A program made the translations under genes and the position numbers. A DNA stretch of 64,000 bases. Origin: SLSG01 sp964477035. Its GTDB lineage: Bacteria; Bacteroidota; Bacteroidia; Bacteroidales; UBA7960. Location: assembly GCA_964477035.1 (NCBI GenBank), contig CAYZCW010000001.1, positions 434,001 through 498,000 of the forward strand, in the 5' to 3' direction. Below the pieces are notes generated by a model. It worked only from the letters and a program-made list of their open reading frames with translations. It was not told where the DNA came from and searched no databases. How positions within the stretch are numbered: the first letter of the stretch is position 1; each line of letters opens with the position of its first letter. Positions 8,289-16,762 of the stretch are shown one piece after another.

Positions 8289-9938
8289 ATGAACAGACCA
8301 TTTGCTGTGATCTTTTTGTTTCTGGCCGTTCTGTGGGGCGGCTTATCCATGCAGGCATCCGCCTGCACCAATGTGTTGGTTTCACGCGGTGCCAGTGCCG
8401 ACGGCAGCGTGATGATCAGTTACCTGGCCGATGCCGGGGGGTTCATGGATCCCCTGAAGTTCCTGCCGGCCATGACCCATGCCCCCGGTGATTCCGTCGA
8501 TATCTTTGAATGGGATACCGGTGAATTCCTTGGCCGGATCGCCCAGGTGGGGCGGACCTACAAGGTGATCGGCAACATGAATGAATACCAGGTGGCCATC
8601 GGGGAGACCACTTTCACGGGCCGTTCCGAGCTGGGTACGCCCAACGGCGTCATGGACTACGGCAGCCTGAAATACATTGCCCTGCAGCGGGCGACGACCG
8701 CCCGTGAGGCCATCCGGGTGATCACCTCCCTGGTGGAGGAATACGGCTACGCAAGCACCGGGGAGTCCTTCTCCATTGCCGACAAGGAGGAAGCATGGAT
8801 CCTGGAACTGATCGGCAAGGGAGAATACGGTAAAGGGGCCGTATGGGTTGCCGCCCGCGTTCCCGAAGGGTATATTGCCGCCCATGCCAACCAGGCGCGC
8901 ATCAGGCAAATCGACTGGAACGACACGGACAACTGGCTGTGGTCGGACGACGTGGTGTCCTTCGCCCGGGAAAGGGGATGGTTCAGCGGCCGGGAGCGCG
9001 ACTTCAGCTTCGTGGAGGCTTATGCCCCCCCGACCCCCCGTTCCCTGCTGCTCTGCGAAGGCCGTGTGTGGAGTGTTTTTCGCAGGGCGGCTCCGTCCCT
9101 TGATTTCCCGGACGATTACTGGCGCTGCGTGGAAGGGGCCGAGCCTTACCCCCTCTTTATCAAGCCCGATGAAAAGATCACCGTGCAGTCCATGATGAAC
9201 CTGACCCGCGATCATTTCCAGGGCACCCCCTACGACCTGACCCAGGGAGTGGCTGCCGGGCCTTACGGCCTGCCCTATCGTTTCCGCCCCCTTTTCTTTA
9301 CCCTGGAGGGAGACACGATGTCCTACGCCTATGAGCGCCCCATTTCCCAGCAGCAGACCGGTTTCTCCTTTGTGTCCCAGTCGCGCAACTGGCTGCCCGA
9401 CGAGATCGGAGGGATTTTCTGGTACGGGGTAGACGACACCTACTCGACCTGTTACATGCCCTTGTATATGGGGATGCAGAGCCCCCCCCTGAGCCTTGTC
9501 ACGGGCGACATCAACGCCTTCGACTGGAATTCGGCCTTCTGGGTGTTCAACCTGGTGGCCAACTACGCCTACGGCATGTACGAACACATGATTCAGGATA
9601 TACAGAAGGTGCAGACGGAGCTGGAAGACCGTTCCCTTCAGATGACCAGGGCGGTGGACCAGGGGGCCCTGGTGTTTTATGACAGCAGCCCGGACATGAT
9701 GCTGGAGTACCTGACGGATTTTTCGGTGAACAATGCCGAGTATGTGGTGGAACGCTGGCGTGAGCTTGGGTATTACCTGTTTACCAAATACAACGACCGC
9801 TATATCAATGACACGGGAGGGGTGCGTCCCTACCCGCGCGGGGTGGGCTATCCGGAAGAATGGAACCGCCGGGCCGTGGAGGAACGTCCCGGTTTCTATG
9901 ACGTGCGCTGGCGCCAGGCGGGCGAACCCACCCACTAA
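8289..9938 (+). CDS. Secreted C69-family dipeptidase (Ntn hydrolase)
   Basis: 549 residues. The chosen ATG opens a signal peptide (MNRPFAVIFLFLAVLWGGLS) that ends at ASA, leaving Cys26 (CTNVLVSRGAS) as the new N-terminus. In peptidase family C69 this Cys is the Ntn nucleophile and is exposed by processing. The rest carries family blocks such as ETTFTGR, IADKEEAWILELIGKG and VAARVPEGYIAAHANQARI. The product probably hydrolyses dipeptides in the periplasm. The next gene, a peptide-type ABC ATPase, starts 10 bp after the stop, which fits peptide scavenging. Confidence 0.9.
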   Translation: MNRPFAVIFLFLAVLWGGLSMQASACTNVLVSRGASADGSVMISYLADAGGFMDPLKFLPAMTHAPGDSVDIFEWDTGEFLGRIAQVGRTYKVIGNMNEYQVAIGETTFTGRSELGTPNGVMDYGSLKYIALQRATTAREAIRVITSLVEEYGYASTGESFSIADKEEAWILELIGKGEYGKGAVWVAARVPEGYIAAHANQARIRQIDWNDTDNWLWSDDVVSFARERGWFSGRERDFSFVEAYAPPTPRSLLLCEGRVWSVFRRAAPSLDFPDDYWRCVEGAEPYPLFIKPDEKITVQSMMNLTRDHFQGTPYDLTQGVAAGPYGLPYRFRPLFFTLEGDTMSYAYERPISQQQTGFSFVSQSRNWLPDEIGGIFWYGVDDTYSTCYMPLYMGMQSPPLSLVTGDINAFDWNSAFWVFNLVANYAYGMYEHMIQDIQKVQTELEDRSLQMTRAVDQGALVFYDSSPDMMLEYLTDFSVNNAEYVVERWRELGYYLFTKYNDRYINDTGGVRPYPRGVGYPEEWNRRAVEERPGFYDVRWRQAGEPTH

Positions 9939-9948
9939 ACAAAGAACC

Positions 9949-11682
9949 GTGAATTCCAATACCCTGCTGGCGGTGGAAGACCTTTCGGTGGCGTTCGACA
10001 CCGATGAAGGGATGGTCAGGGCCGTTGACAGGGTCAGCCTGGAAATTGGCGCGTCCAGGACCCTGGGACTGGTCGGGGAGTCCGGATCGGGCAAGTCGGT
10101 GACCGCCCTGGCCATCATGCGGCTGCTTCATCACAAGGCGGCAGGCCATACCTCAGGGAAGATCTGGTTCAACCATCCTGTGAATGGGCCGGTCGATCTT
10201 TTGCGCATGCCTGAGAGAGCCATGCAGTCGGTTCGGGGCAAACATATTTCCATGGTGTTTCAGGAGCCGATGACCTCCCTGAATCCCGTCCGGCGCTGCG
10301 GATGGCAGGTGCAGGAAGGCTTGATGTGGCACGATGGCCTGCCGCCGGCCGAAGCCCGCCGCCGGGTGCTTTCCCTGTTCGAGGAGGTGCGGCTTCCCGA
10401 TCCGGCCAGGGCCTATCGTGCCTGGCCGCACGAATTGTCGGGCGGACAACGGCAGCGGGTGATGATTGCCATGGCCATGGCCTGCCGGCCATCCCTGCTG
10501 ATTGCCGACGAGCCGACCACGGCCCTGGACGTGACCGTGCAAAAGGCCATTCTGGAGCTTATGCGCGGCCTGCAGGCCGATCACGGGATGTCCATTCTGT
10601 TCATTTCGCACGACCTGGGCGTCGTGGCCGGCCTCGCACCCGATGTGTCGGTCATGCGCCACGGACAGGTGGTGGAAAGTGGCCCGGCCGGGCAGGTGTT
10701 CAACAACCCGCGACATCCTTATACCAGGGCCCTGGTGGACTGCCGGCCGGTCCCCGGCCGGCGCCCGGGACGGCTCCCGGTGGTGGGGGACTTCCTGGAG
10801 GAGGGGTCGCGCGATACCACCGCCCGCCCGCCTGAACAGGCGGAGGAGCGGCAGCTGCGGCATGCCGCCCTGTATGCCGCCCGTCCCGTCCTGGAGGTCC
10901 GGGAGCTGTCGACCGATTTCATTACCCGCCGGAGTATCCTGGGCAAAGCCCTGGAAAGCTTCCGGGCCGTGAACAGGGTCAGCTTCTCGGTGTACCCGGG
11001 AGAGACCCTGGGACTGGTCGGGGAGTCGGGAAGCGGGAAGACCAGCCTGGGCAGAAGCATCATGCAGCTGATCAGACCCAGCGGGGGACAGGTGCTTTAC
11101 CGGGGCACGGACCTCGCCACCTTGCCGGCATCCGCCCTGAGGAAGCTGCGGCCCCGCTTCCAGATCATCTTCCAGGACCCCTATTCATCGCTTACCCCGG
11201 GCATGCCCGTTGGAAAGGCCATCATGGAGCCCATGCGGGTTCACGGGATCGGCAGGGACGGGAAGGAACGAAAAAGCCGGGCCCTGGAGCTGCTTGGGCG
11301 GGTGTCCCTGGAGGAAAGGCACTTCAACCGCTATCCCCATGAGTTCAGCGGGGGGCAGCGCCAGCGGATCTGCATCGCCAGGGCGCTGGCACTGGAACCT
11401 GAATTCCTGATCTGCGATGAGTCGGTCTCCGCGCTGGACGTATCGGTACAGGCCCAGGTGCTCAACCTCCTGAATGAACTGAAGGAAGATTTTGGGCTGA
11501 CTTACATCTTTATCTCCCACGATTTGTCGGTGGTGAGCTATATGTCGGACAGGATCCTGGTGATGAAGGACGGGGAGATGGTGGAGCTGAAGGAAGCCGA
11601 CCAGCTGCTGGCCTCTCCCTCGAACGACTACACCCGGCAGTTGCTGGCGGCGGTTCCGGGCTGGCCTACAGGTCGGCCATGA
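9949..11682 (+). CDS. Fused duplicated ATPase of a dipeptide/oligopeptide ABC transporter (DppD-DppF type)
   Basis: 577 residues with two complete ABC domains in one chain, like YejF/GsiA. Domain 1 has Walker A GESGSGKS (about 43-50), signature LSGGQRQR and Walker B LLIADEPTTALD. Domain 2 (from about residue 310) has GESGSGKT, FSGGQRQR and FLICDESVSALD, where the usual Pro after DE is Ser. The start is the GTG at 9949 because the alternative upstream frame overlaps the dipeptidase. No permease or binding protein lies next to it, so its membrane partners must be elsewhere. It overlaps yebC by 17 bp at the 3' end. Confidence 0.92.
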   Translation: MNSNTLLAVEDLSVAFDTDEGMVRAVDRVSLEIGASRTLGLVGESGSGKSVTALAIMRLLHHKAAGHTSGKIWFNHPVNGPVDLLRMPERAMQSVRGKHISMVFQEPMTSLNPVRRCGWQVQEGLMWHDGLPPAEARRRVLSLFEEVRLPDPARAYRAWPHELSGGQRQRVMIAMAMACRPSLLIADEPTTALDVTVQKAILELMRGLQADHGMSILFISHDLGVVAGLAPDVSVMRHGQVVESGPAGQVFNNPRHPYTRALVDCRPVPGRRPGRLPVVGDFLEEGSRDTTARPPEQAEERQLRHAALYAARPVLEVRELSTDFITRRSILGKALESFRAVNRVSFSVYPGETLGLVGESGSGKTSLGRSIMQLIRPSGGQVLYRGTDLATLPASALRKLRPRFQIIFQDPYSSLTPGMPVGKAIMEPMRVHGIGRDGKERKSRALELLGRVSLEERHFNRYPHEFSGGQRQRICIARALALEPEFLICDESVSALDVSVQAQVLNLLNELKEDFGLTYIFISHDLSVVSYMSDRILVMKDGEMVELKEADQLLASPSNDYTRQLLAAVPGWPTGRP

Positions 11683-12406
11683 GTTCGTCGGTCATCTCCA
11701 GGTTGTGGAAGACGTTCTGGACGTCCTCATCCTCTTCGAACATCTCGATCAGCCTGAGCACTTTCTGCGCTGATTCCTTATCCAGCTTCGCCGTGGTACG
11801 CGGAATACGCTGCAGCTCTGCATTCTCGGCCTCGATGCCCATTTCCTCCAGTTTTTTCATCATGGAGCCGAAGTCTTCCATGGCCGTATAGATGGTGAAA
11901 AAGCCTTCTTCGTTTTCCACTTCTTCGGCCCCGGCATCGATCACCTCCATCATGAACTCCTCCTCGTCCAGCCCGCCTTCCGGGATGGTAAACACCCCCT
12001 TGCGGTCGAACAGGAAGCTCAGGGCCCCGTTGGTCTCGAGTTTGCCGCTGTGTTTGTTGAAGTAGGACCGTATATTGGCCACCGTCCGTTGGACATTGTC
12101 TGTCAGACATTCCACGTAAACAGCCACCCCGAAATTGGCATAGCCTTCGTAGGTGACTTCCTGAAAGCTGGCGGCGTTTTTCTCACCGGCCTTGGATATG
12201 GCCCGCTGCACATTGTCCTTCGGCATGTTCACGCCTTTGGCATTGGCAATGGCCAGGCGCAGGCGGGGGTTGCCGGTGGGGTCCGTGCCCCCTTCCTTAA
12301 CGGCCACGGAGATCTCCTTCACGATGCGGGAGAATATTTTGGAGCGCTTGGCGTCGAGGGCGCCTTTCTTTCTTTTGATGGTTGACCACTTGCTGTGTCC
12401 GGACAT
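11666..12406 (-). CDS. yebC: YebC/PmpR-family regulatory protein
   Basis: 246 residues, full length for the family. It begins with the diagnostic MSGHSKWSTIKRKKG and continues with KIFSRIVKEISVAVKEGG and NIRSYFNKHSGKL. YebC-family proteins have been described as transcription regulators and, more recently, as factors that help ribosomes through proline-rich stretches. The ATG at 12406 is chosen because the family always begins MSGHS or MAGHS. A perfect -7 box sits just upstream and the gene appears monocistronic. Confidence 0.95.
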   Translation of the reverse strand: MSGHSKWSTIKRKKGALDAKRSKIFSRIVKEISVAVKEGGTDPTGNPRLRLAIANAKGVNMPKDNVQRAISKAGEKNAASFQEVTYEGYANFGVAVYVECLTDNVQRTVANIRSYFNKHSGKLETNGALSFLFDRKGVFTIPEGGLDEEEFMMEVIDAGAEEVENEEGFFTIYTAMEDFGSMMKKLEEMGIEAENAELQRIPRTTAKLDKESAQKVLRLIEMFEEDEDVQNVFHNLEMTDELMADL

Positions 12407-12427
12407 GGGTGCTTGTTTTTGGGACCA

Positions 12428-12435
12428 CAAAAATA
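12428..12435 (-). promoter_or_regulatory. -7 box of the yebC promoter
   Basis: The minus strand reads TATTTTTG, an exact TAnnTTTG match, with a weak TTTC about 15 bp upstream. The start codon is only 22 bases downstream, so the leader would be about 15 nt. Confidence 0.55.
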
Positions 12436-12460
12436 ATCATTTCCCGGATTGAAATGCAGC

Positions 12461-12492
12461 GGGGCCGTTTCAATGGATTTTGAAACGGCCCC
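12461..12492 (-). terminator. Strong hairpin after the DUF2807 operon
   Basis: A perfect 12-bp stem (GGGGCCGTTTCA with TGAAACGGCCCC) encloses an 8-nt loop. It lies 50 bp past the stop of the DUF2807-barrel gene and just upstream of the yebC promoter, so it probably ends DUF2807 transcription. There is no T-tract after it on either strand, so this is a hairpin-only or processing site rather than a textbook intrinsic terminator. Confidence 0.55.
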
Positions 12493-12542
12493 GGAAGGTT
12501 AAGGTTTGAAAGACCCCGGGACATCGCCCCGGTCATGGCCGG

Positions 12543-13988
12543 CTAGAAACTGGTCAGCCGGATGCCGACGGTAAAGGGGTAGAGCTCCGGACCCTTGCCT
12601 TCCCGGAACAGGGAGTTCATGGCATAGGAGGCGAAGAGGTTCACCTGTCCCCAACCGAGCCTGGCAGTGAGGTCGTAGCGGAAGGGGTTCAGGTGGTAGT
12701 GGTCAAAGTCCTTGTCCTTGATCTTTTTGTCCCCCTGGTCGTACACCTGCTTGGTGTGGCTGCGCAGGCGCAGGCCCACGTTGACCCCCGCAGAGAGGTG
12801 GAAGGCACTGCTCCCGTACGATTTGGCCGATTGCAGCTCGATCAGCAGGGGCACGTTCAGGTGGGATATGGTGAGCTTGTTGCGCCGGAAGCTGTTCTCG
12901 GTGTCGATATAGTACTCAATCCCTTCGGGTTCACGGACCAGGCGGATGTCATCCTGGAAATAGTAATTGTTCCAGCTGAGTCCCAGCCCGGTGACCAGGG
13001 CCAGGCGGTTTTTCGCCAGTACCAGGTTTTGCTGGAACAGGTTGAGGTTGACGCCGACGGACCGGTTGTAGCGAACGTCCATGAAAGAGGCCCCTTCGTC
13101 CAGGTCGACCGAACCGGATGGGGAGAGGTAGCCGTTGATGCCCAGCTCCACCCCGCTCCAGTTGTTGCGGAAACGTCCCGCATGACTCCGGCGGACGCTG
13201 ACCGTGCCTTTGTCTGCCACCCGCACTTCACGCTGTCCGATGGAGACAATCAGGGTGTCGGGGGAGTCTCCGGCTGCGGTGCCGGAACCTTCATCCACGG
13301 CCTTTACGGTCGACATGCCGGCGGCCTGGATCTCCCGGTTCAGTGGGTTGCCGCGGTATGACAGGCTGGAGCTGCCTTCCAGGGAGGCTGTCAGGCTGGT
13401 CTCCACGTGGATCCTGGCCAGGGAGGCCCCGGAGAGCTTGATCTGGCTGACCTGGGTCTGCAGGTCGTATGCCCGCACCAGGCTGGCTCCCGAGGCTTTC
13501 AGCTCATGCCGGGTGGCCCGTCCGGATAGACTCAGGGAGGAAGCCCCCGAGAGTTCGGTGCGCAGCAATTCGGTGTCCGTTTCCAGGTTGAACACCGTGG
13601 CCCCGCTGCCTTTCAGCTCAAGGGATGGGGTCGCCAGGCTGTTTTCGCTTCGGAAGAGGGTGGCCCCGCTGCCATGCAAGGCATTGAATTCCCGGGCGTT
13701 TACATAAATGGTCGTTTTGCCCAGGTTCCGGCTGCTGCCCTTGTACTCCAGGCTCAGGGTGCTGTTGCTGACCCGGGCGGAGACATCCCCGAGGATGTCA
13801 TCCGGTGCCTCCACCACGACGGAGTGTTCTCCGCCCTGGGACAGGACGATGGTGAAGGCCCCGTCCACATCAACTTTGTTGAAAGGAGTAAGGTCGTGTC
13901 TGACGGTAGAAAGTTGTGCATGGCCCGGCATCATGCCCAGTGAGAGCAGGCAGGCGAAAAGAAAGCTTGTCTTGGTGAAGGTTTTCAT
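12543..13988 (-). CDS. Head-GIN (DUF2807) domain fused to an outer-membrane beta-barrel
   Basis: 481 residues. After the signal peptide (MKTFTKTSFLFACLLSLGMM...) come DUF2807 repeats at about 35-220 with recurrent GSGA and SGAS turns, which form a right-handed beta-helix in solved relatives. A linker follows, then about 210 residues of amphipathic strands (NWSGVELGINGYLSPSGS through ELYPFTVGIRLTSF) that look like an 8-stranded porin-like barrel ending in Phe. The domain order suggests a surface-displayed or barrel-anchored helix; no enzymatic motif is seen. An alternative ATG lies 27 bp upstream. It is the second gene of an operon with the next DUF2807 gene. Confidence 0.78.
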   Translation of the reverse strand: MKTFTKTSFLFACLLSLGMMPGHAQLSTVRHDLTPFNKVDVDGAFTIVLSQGGEHSVVVEAPDDILGDVSARVSNSTLSLEYKGSSRNLGKTTIYVNAREFNALHGSGATLFRSENSLATPSLELKGSGATVFNLETDTELLRTELSGASSLSLSGRATRHELKASGASLVRAYDLQTQVSQIKLSGASLARIHVETSLTASLEGSSSLSYRGNPLNREIQAAGMSTVKAVDEGSGTAAGDSPDTLIVSIGQREVRVADKGTVSVRRSHAGRFRNNWSGVELGINGYLSPSGSVDLDEGASFMDVRYNRSVGVNLNLFQQNLVLAKNRLALVTGLGLSWNNYYFQDDIRLVREPEGIEYYIDTENSFRRNKLTISHLNVPLLIELQSAKSYGSSAFHLSAGVNVGLRLRSHTKQVYDQGDKKIKDKDFDHYHLNPFRYDLTARLGWGQVNLFASYAMNSLFREGKGPELYPFTVGIRLTSF

Positions 13989-14038
13989 GGCGTAATGGAA
14001 TTTAACGGTTTTCATGGTTGCAGGGGGGTGGTATTGAT

Positions 14039-14785
14039 TTAGTTTGCGCTTCTGACGGATCCCAGGCCTGACTTGTCAATGACGGTCTCGGCAGGGTTTC
14101 CGTGGTAGGTGATCTTCCCGATGCCGCTGAGGCTGGCCTGCAGCCTGGTGGCGGCATGGACCGTGGCCGACCCGGCCCCTGACAGGCTGATGCTGGTTTC
14201 ATCGGTGATCAGGTCTTTGGCATCCAGGTTGCTGGCCCCGGACAGGCGGATGGAATGCGTGCCGGCTTGTCCGTGAAGGTTCAGGTTGCCCGCGCCAGAA
14301 ACCTGGGTGCGCATGGACCGGGCATCCACCTCGAGTTCCAGGTCGGCTGCGCCGCTGATGTCCAGGGTGAAAGATTCGGCGACCACTTTCCCGTCCGACG
14401 ATAATTTGCATGCGCCCCCTATCCGCAGGCTGTGCAGCCTAGGGTACACGATGGTCAGGTCCATGCGGGTGGGATTCAGGATGGTTTCCCGCTCGGAAGA
14501 GATGGACAGCACCCCGTTCGTGACCTCGATGGTGTAAAGGTCCTGCAGGTTCTCATCGGTTTCCATGGTGATGACCAGGTCATTTCCCCTGACAAGTACG
14601 ACGTTGTTAAAGGCACCCTGCAGCTCGATGGCCTCGAAGTCATCGACCGGATGGGTTGTGGTAACGACATGCCCGTCGCCTTTGATGACCTTGCCATCGG
14701 CAAAGCTGCACTGGGAGAAAAGCAGTCCCAGGGTAATGATAAAGGCGGTGATGATGGGCCGTTGGAGCATGTTCTGTGGTTTCAT
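14039..14785 (-). CDS. Head-GIN domain (DUF2807) lipoprotein
   Basis: 248 residues. The signal sequence ITAFIITLGLLFSQC provides a lipobox Cys near residue 26, so the protein is probably lipidated. The remainder is a single DUF2807 domain with repeated SGA/SGAG turns (DISGAADLELEVDARSM, QVSGAGNLNLHG, SLSGAGSATVHA). The function of this family is unknown; it is common and often multicopy in Bacteroidota. It lies about 50 bp before the DUF2807-barrel gene in the same direction and has its own ECF-like promoter. Confidence 0.82.
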   Translation of the reverse strand: MKPQNMLQRPIITAFIITLGLLFSQCSFADGKVIKGDGHVVTTTHPVDDFEAIELQGAFNNVVLVRGNDLVITMETDENLQDLYTIEVTNGVLSISSERETILNPTRMDLTIVYPRLHSLRIGGACKLSSDGKVVAESFTLDISGAADLELEVDARSMRTQVSGAGNLNLHGQAGTHSIRLSGASNLDAKDLITDETSISLSGAGSATVHAATRLQASLSGIGKITYHGNPAETVIDKSGLGSVRSAN

Positions 14786-14815
14786 ATTATACGTTTTTTT
14801 GGGTACTTACAGCCA

Positions 14816-14844
14816 TAAGACGGCCGTCCCGTTCAAATGTTACA
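14816..14844 (-). promoter_or_regulatory. ECF-sigma-type promoter before the DUF2807 operon
   Basis: On the minus strand TGTAACA (14838-14844) is followed after 15 bp by CGTCTTA (about 14816-14822). TGTAAC/CGTCT pairs are the usual -35/-10 boxes of ECF sigma factors in many bacteria, and they differ from the TTTG/TAnnTTTG boxes seen elsewhere here. The DUF2807 ATG is about 30 bp further down. Confidence 0.5.
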
Positions 14845-14918
14845 GGAAAAATTATTTTTATCGCCATCCGGGAGCAATCCGGGGAGGTTCGGGGCGGCGG
14901 GGCCGCAACGGGTGGGGT

Positions 14919-15944
14919 CTACCAGGCGGACCGGAACTGCTTCAGAAACCGCAGATCGTTTTCAAAAAACATGCGCAGGTCTTTGATCTGGAAGATGTTC
15001 ATGGCGATGCGCTCGATGCCCATGCCGAAAGCGAATCCGGAATACCTTTCCGGGTCGATGCCACAGTTCTTCAGGACGTTGGGGTCGACCATGCCGCAGC
15101 CCATGACCTCGATCCAGCCGCTGTGCTTGCAGATGGGACAGCCGGGTCCGCCACAGATGTTGCAGGATACGTCCATCTCTGCCGAGGGCTCGGTAAAGGG
15201 AAAGAAGGAGGGCCGCAGCCGGATCCTGGTATCTTCGCCGAACATTTCCCTTGCGAAATACAGCAGGGTCTGTTTCATATCGGCAAAGGACACACCCTCA
15301 TCGATGTACAGTCCCTCCACCTGGTGGAAGATGCAGTGGGCACGGGCCGAGATCGCTTCATTGCGGAACACCCGGCCGGGGGAGATGGTCCTGATGGGAG
15401 GTTTTTGGCTTTGCATGACCCGTACCTGCACCGAGGAGGTGTGGGTGCGCAGGGCAATGTCGGGATTTTTCCCGATGAAGAAAGTATCCTGCATGTCCCT
15501 GGCAGGATGCTCCTGCGGAAAATTCAGGGCAGAAAAATTGTGCCAGTCGTCCTCGATCTCGGGTCCTTCGGATACCACGAACCCGATTTTCTCAAAGATG
15601 CCATTGATGCGGTTGCGGACAACAGACAGGGGATGCCTGCCGCCCAGGGGCTCTGCCTGGGCCGGGCGGGTCAAATCGGGCATTCCCGGCCCGGAGGGTT
15701 CGACTGCCTGCCCGAGGGCCTCCTTCCATTTGTCCAGGGCCCGGGTGGCTTCCTCTTTCAGTTGGTTGATGCGGGCGCCCATCTCCTTGCGCCGGGCCGG
15801 ATCCACGTTTTTGAACTCCTGGAAAAGGGCGGGGATGGCCCCTTTCTTTGAAAGCATTTTGAGCCGGAATGCCTCCAGCCCGTCCATTGAATCGGGCCTG
15901 AATGTGCGTACCTCTTCCAGCAGGGCTTCAATCTTATCGAGCAT
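14919..15944 (-). CDS. pheS: Phenylalanyl-tRNA synthetase alpha subunit
   Basis: 341 residues, normal bacterial length. An N-terminal coiled-coil region (about 1-85) precedes the class II catalytic core with motif 2 (SPGRVFRNEAISARAHCIFHQ as a landmark region), a Cys-rich GGPGCPICKHSG loop common in Bacteroidota PheS, and motif 3 GFAFGMGIERIAM. It charges tRNA-Phe together with PheT, which is not in the window. It starts 12 bp after the cyclophilin gene, so they share a transcript. Confidence 0.97.
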   Translation of the reverse strand: MLDKIEALLEEVRTFRPDSMDGLEAFRLKMLSKKGAIPALFQEFKNVDPARRKEMGARINQLKEEATRALDKWKEALGQAVEPSGPGMPDLTRPAQAEPLGGRHPLSVVRNRINGIFEKIGFVVSEGPEIEDDWHNFSALNFPQEHPARDMQDTFFIGKNPDIALRTHTSSVQVRVMQSQKPPIRTISPGRVFRNEAISARAHCIFHQVEGLYIDEGVSFADMKQTLLYFAREMFGEDTRIRLRPSFFPFTEPSAEMDVSCNICGGPGCPICKHSGWIEVMGCGMVDPNVLKNCGIDPERYSGFAFGMGIERIAMNIFQIKDLRMFFENDLRFLKQFRSAW

Positions 15945-15956
15945 GGCAGTCGGATT

Positions 15957-16670
15957 TTATTCGATCACCGTCACGGTCATGGCCACATTTTCCAGGGGGC
16001 GGTCGCCCGGGCCCGTTTCCACGGCCGCGATGCGGTCCACCACGTCGAGTCCGTCAACCACTTCTCCGAATACCGTATAGGCCTGATCCAGGTGGGGGGT
16101 GCCCCCCAAAGTGGTGTAAACCTCACGCTGGCTTTGCGGGATGGTCCGGCCGGTTTGCTGTTCCAGCCCGTCGAGTTCCTCGTTGCGGAAGGCCCGGCCT
16201 TGTACGATATAGAACTGGGAGCCCGAGGACCGCCGTTCGGGGTTCACCTGATCGCCCATGCGGGCTGCCGCCAAAGCCCCTTTTTTATGGAACAGTCCGT
16301 CCACGATCTCGGCAGGCAGGGTGTAGCCGGGGCCACCCGATCCGACCGGTTGCCCGGCTTCGGCCTGGCGGCTTTCGGGGTCTCCGCCCTGGATCATGAA
16401 TCCCTCGATCACACGGTGAAACAGGGTGCCGTCGAAAAAGCCCTCCCGGGCCAGCTTCAGGAAGTTGTCCCGGTGTTCGGGGGTCTCATTATAAAGTGCC
16501 AGGGTGATGTCCCCGTAAGGGGTGGTGATGACGACCTGCGGACGGGGGGCAGCGGCCTCTTCGGCCTGTTGTTCTTCCGTACGGTTGCTGCCGGCCTGGG
16601 AGCAGGCGGGCAGGGTGAAGCTGAGTGCCATCAACAGGGTGAGAAATCTTGTCTTGAAAGGGGTTGCCAT
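15957..16670 (-). CDS. Peptidyl-prolyl cis-trans isomerase, cyclophilin type, lipoprotein
   Basis: 237 residues. The signal peptide ends ALSFTLPAC, placing a lipidated Cys near residue 24; a short acidic linker precedes a cyclophilin domain (about 48-237). Landmarks are GDITLALYNETPEHRDNF, FHRVIEGFMIQGGD and GSQFYIV. An insertion (LDGLEQQTGRTIPQSQ) sits between the core strands, as in other Bacteroidota lipoprotein cyclophilins. The ATG at 16670 follows a strong two-box promoter. It probably assists folding in the periplasm. Confidence 0.93.
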   Translation of the reverse strand: MATPFKTRFLTLLMALSFTLPACSQAGSNRTEEQQAEEAAAPRPQVVITTPYGDITLALYNETPEHRDNFLKLAREGFFDGTLFHRVIEGFMIQGGDPESRQAEAGQPVGSGGPGYTLPAEIVDGLFHKKGALAAARMGDQVNPERRSSGSQFYIVQGRAFRNEELDGLEQQTGRTIPQSQREVYTTLGGTPHLDQAYTVFGEVVDGLDVVDRIAAVETGPGDRPLENVAMTVTVIE

Positions 16671-16695
16671 GGGGTTTGCTTTTATTATCAAGCCC

Positions 16696-16727
16696 CAAAG
16701 GTAAAAAGATTGATGGGTGAATGCAAA
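16696..16727 (-). promoter_or_regulatory. Consensus two-box promoter for the cyclophilin-pheS operon
   Basis: On the minus strand TTTG (16724-16727) and TACCTTTG (16696-16703) are exactly 20 bp apart, the best match to the Bacteroidota -33/-7 promoter in the window. The ATG is 26 bases below the -7 box. It abuts the upstream terminator. Confidence 0.75.
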
Positions 16728-16754
16728 CAAAAAAACGGGCCGGCATGGCCCGTT
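16727..16754 (-). terminator. Intrinsic terminator of the small DUF2807 lipoprotein operon
   Basis: On the minus strand an 8-bp stem AACGGGCC/GGCCCGTT with a 5-nt loop runs straight into TTTTT, starting 9 bases after the stop at 16763. It is a textbook intrinsic terminator and separates the DUF2807 lipoprotein from the cyclophilin promoter. Confidence 0.85.
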
Positions 16755-16762
16755 GACAGTGC

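Noticed and set aside
8382..10118. Long antisense frame across the dipeptidase gene
   Set aside because: The forward strand encodes a clear C69 peptidase with signal peptide and catalytic Cys; the antisense product lacks motifs.
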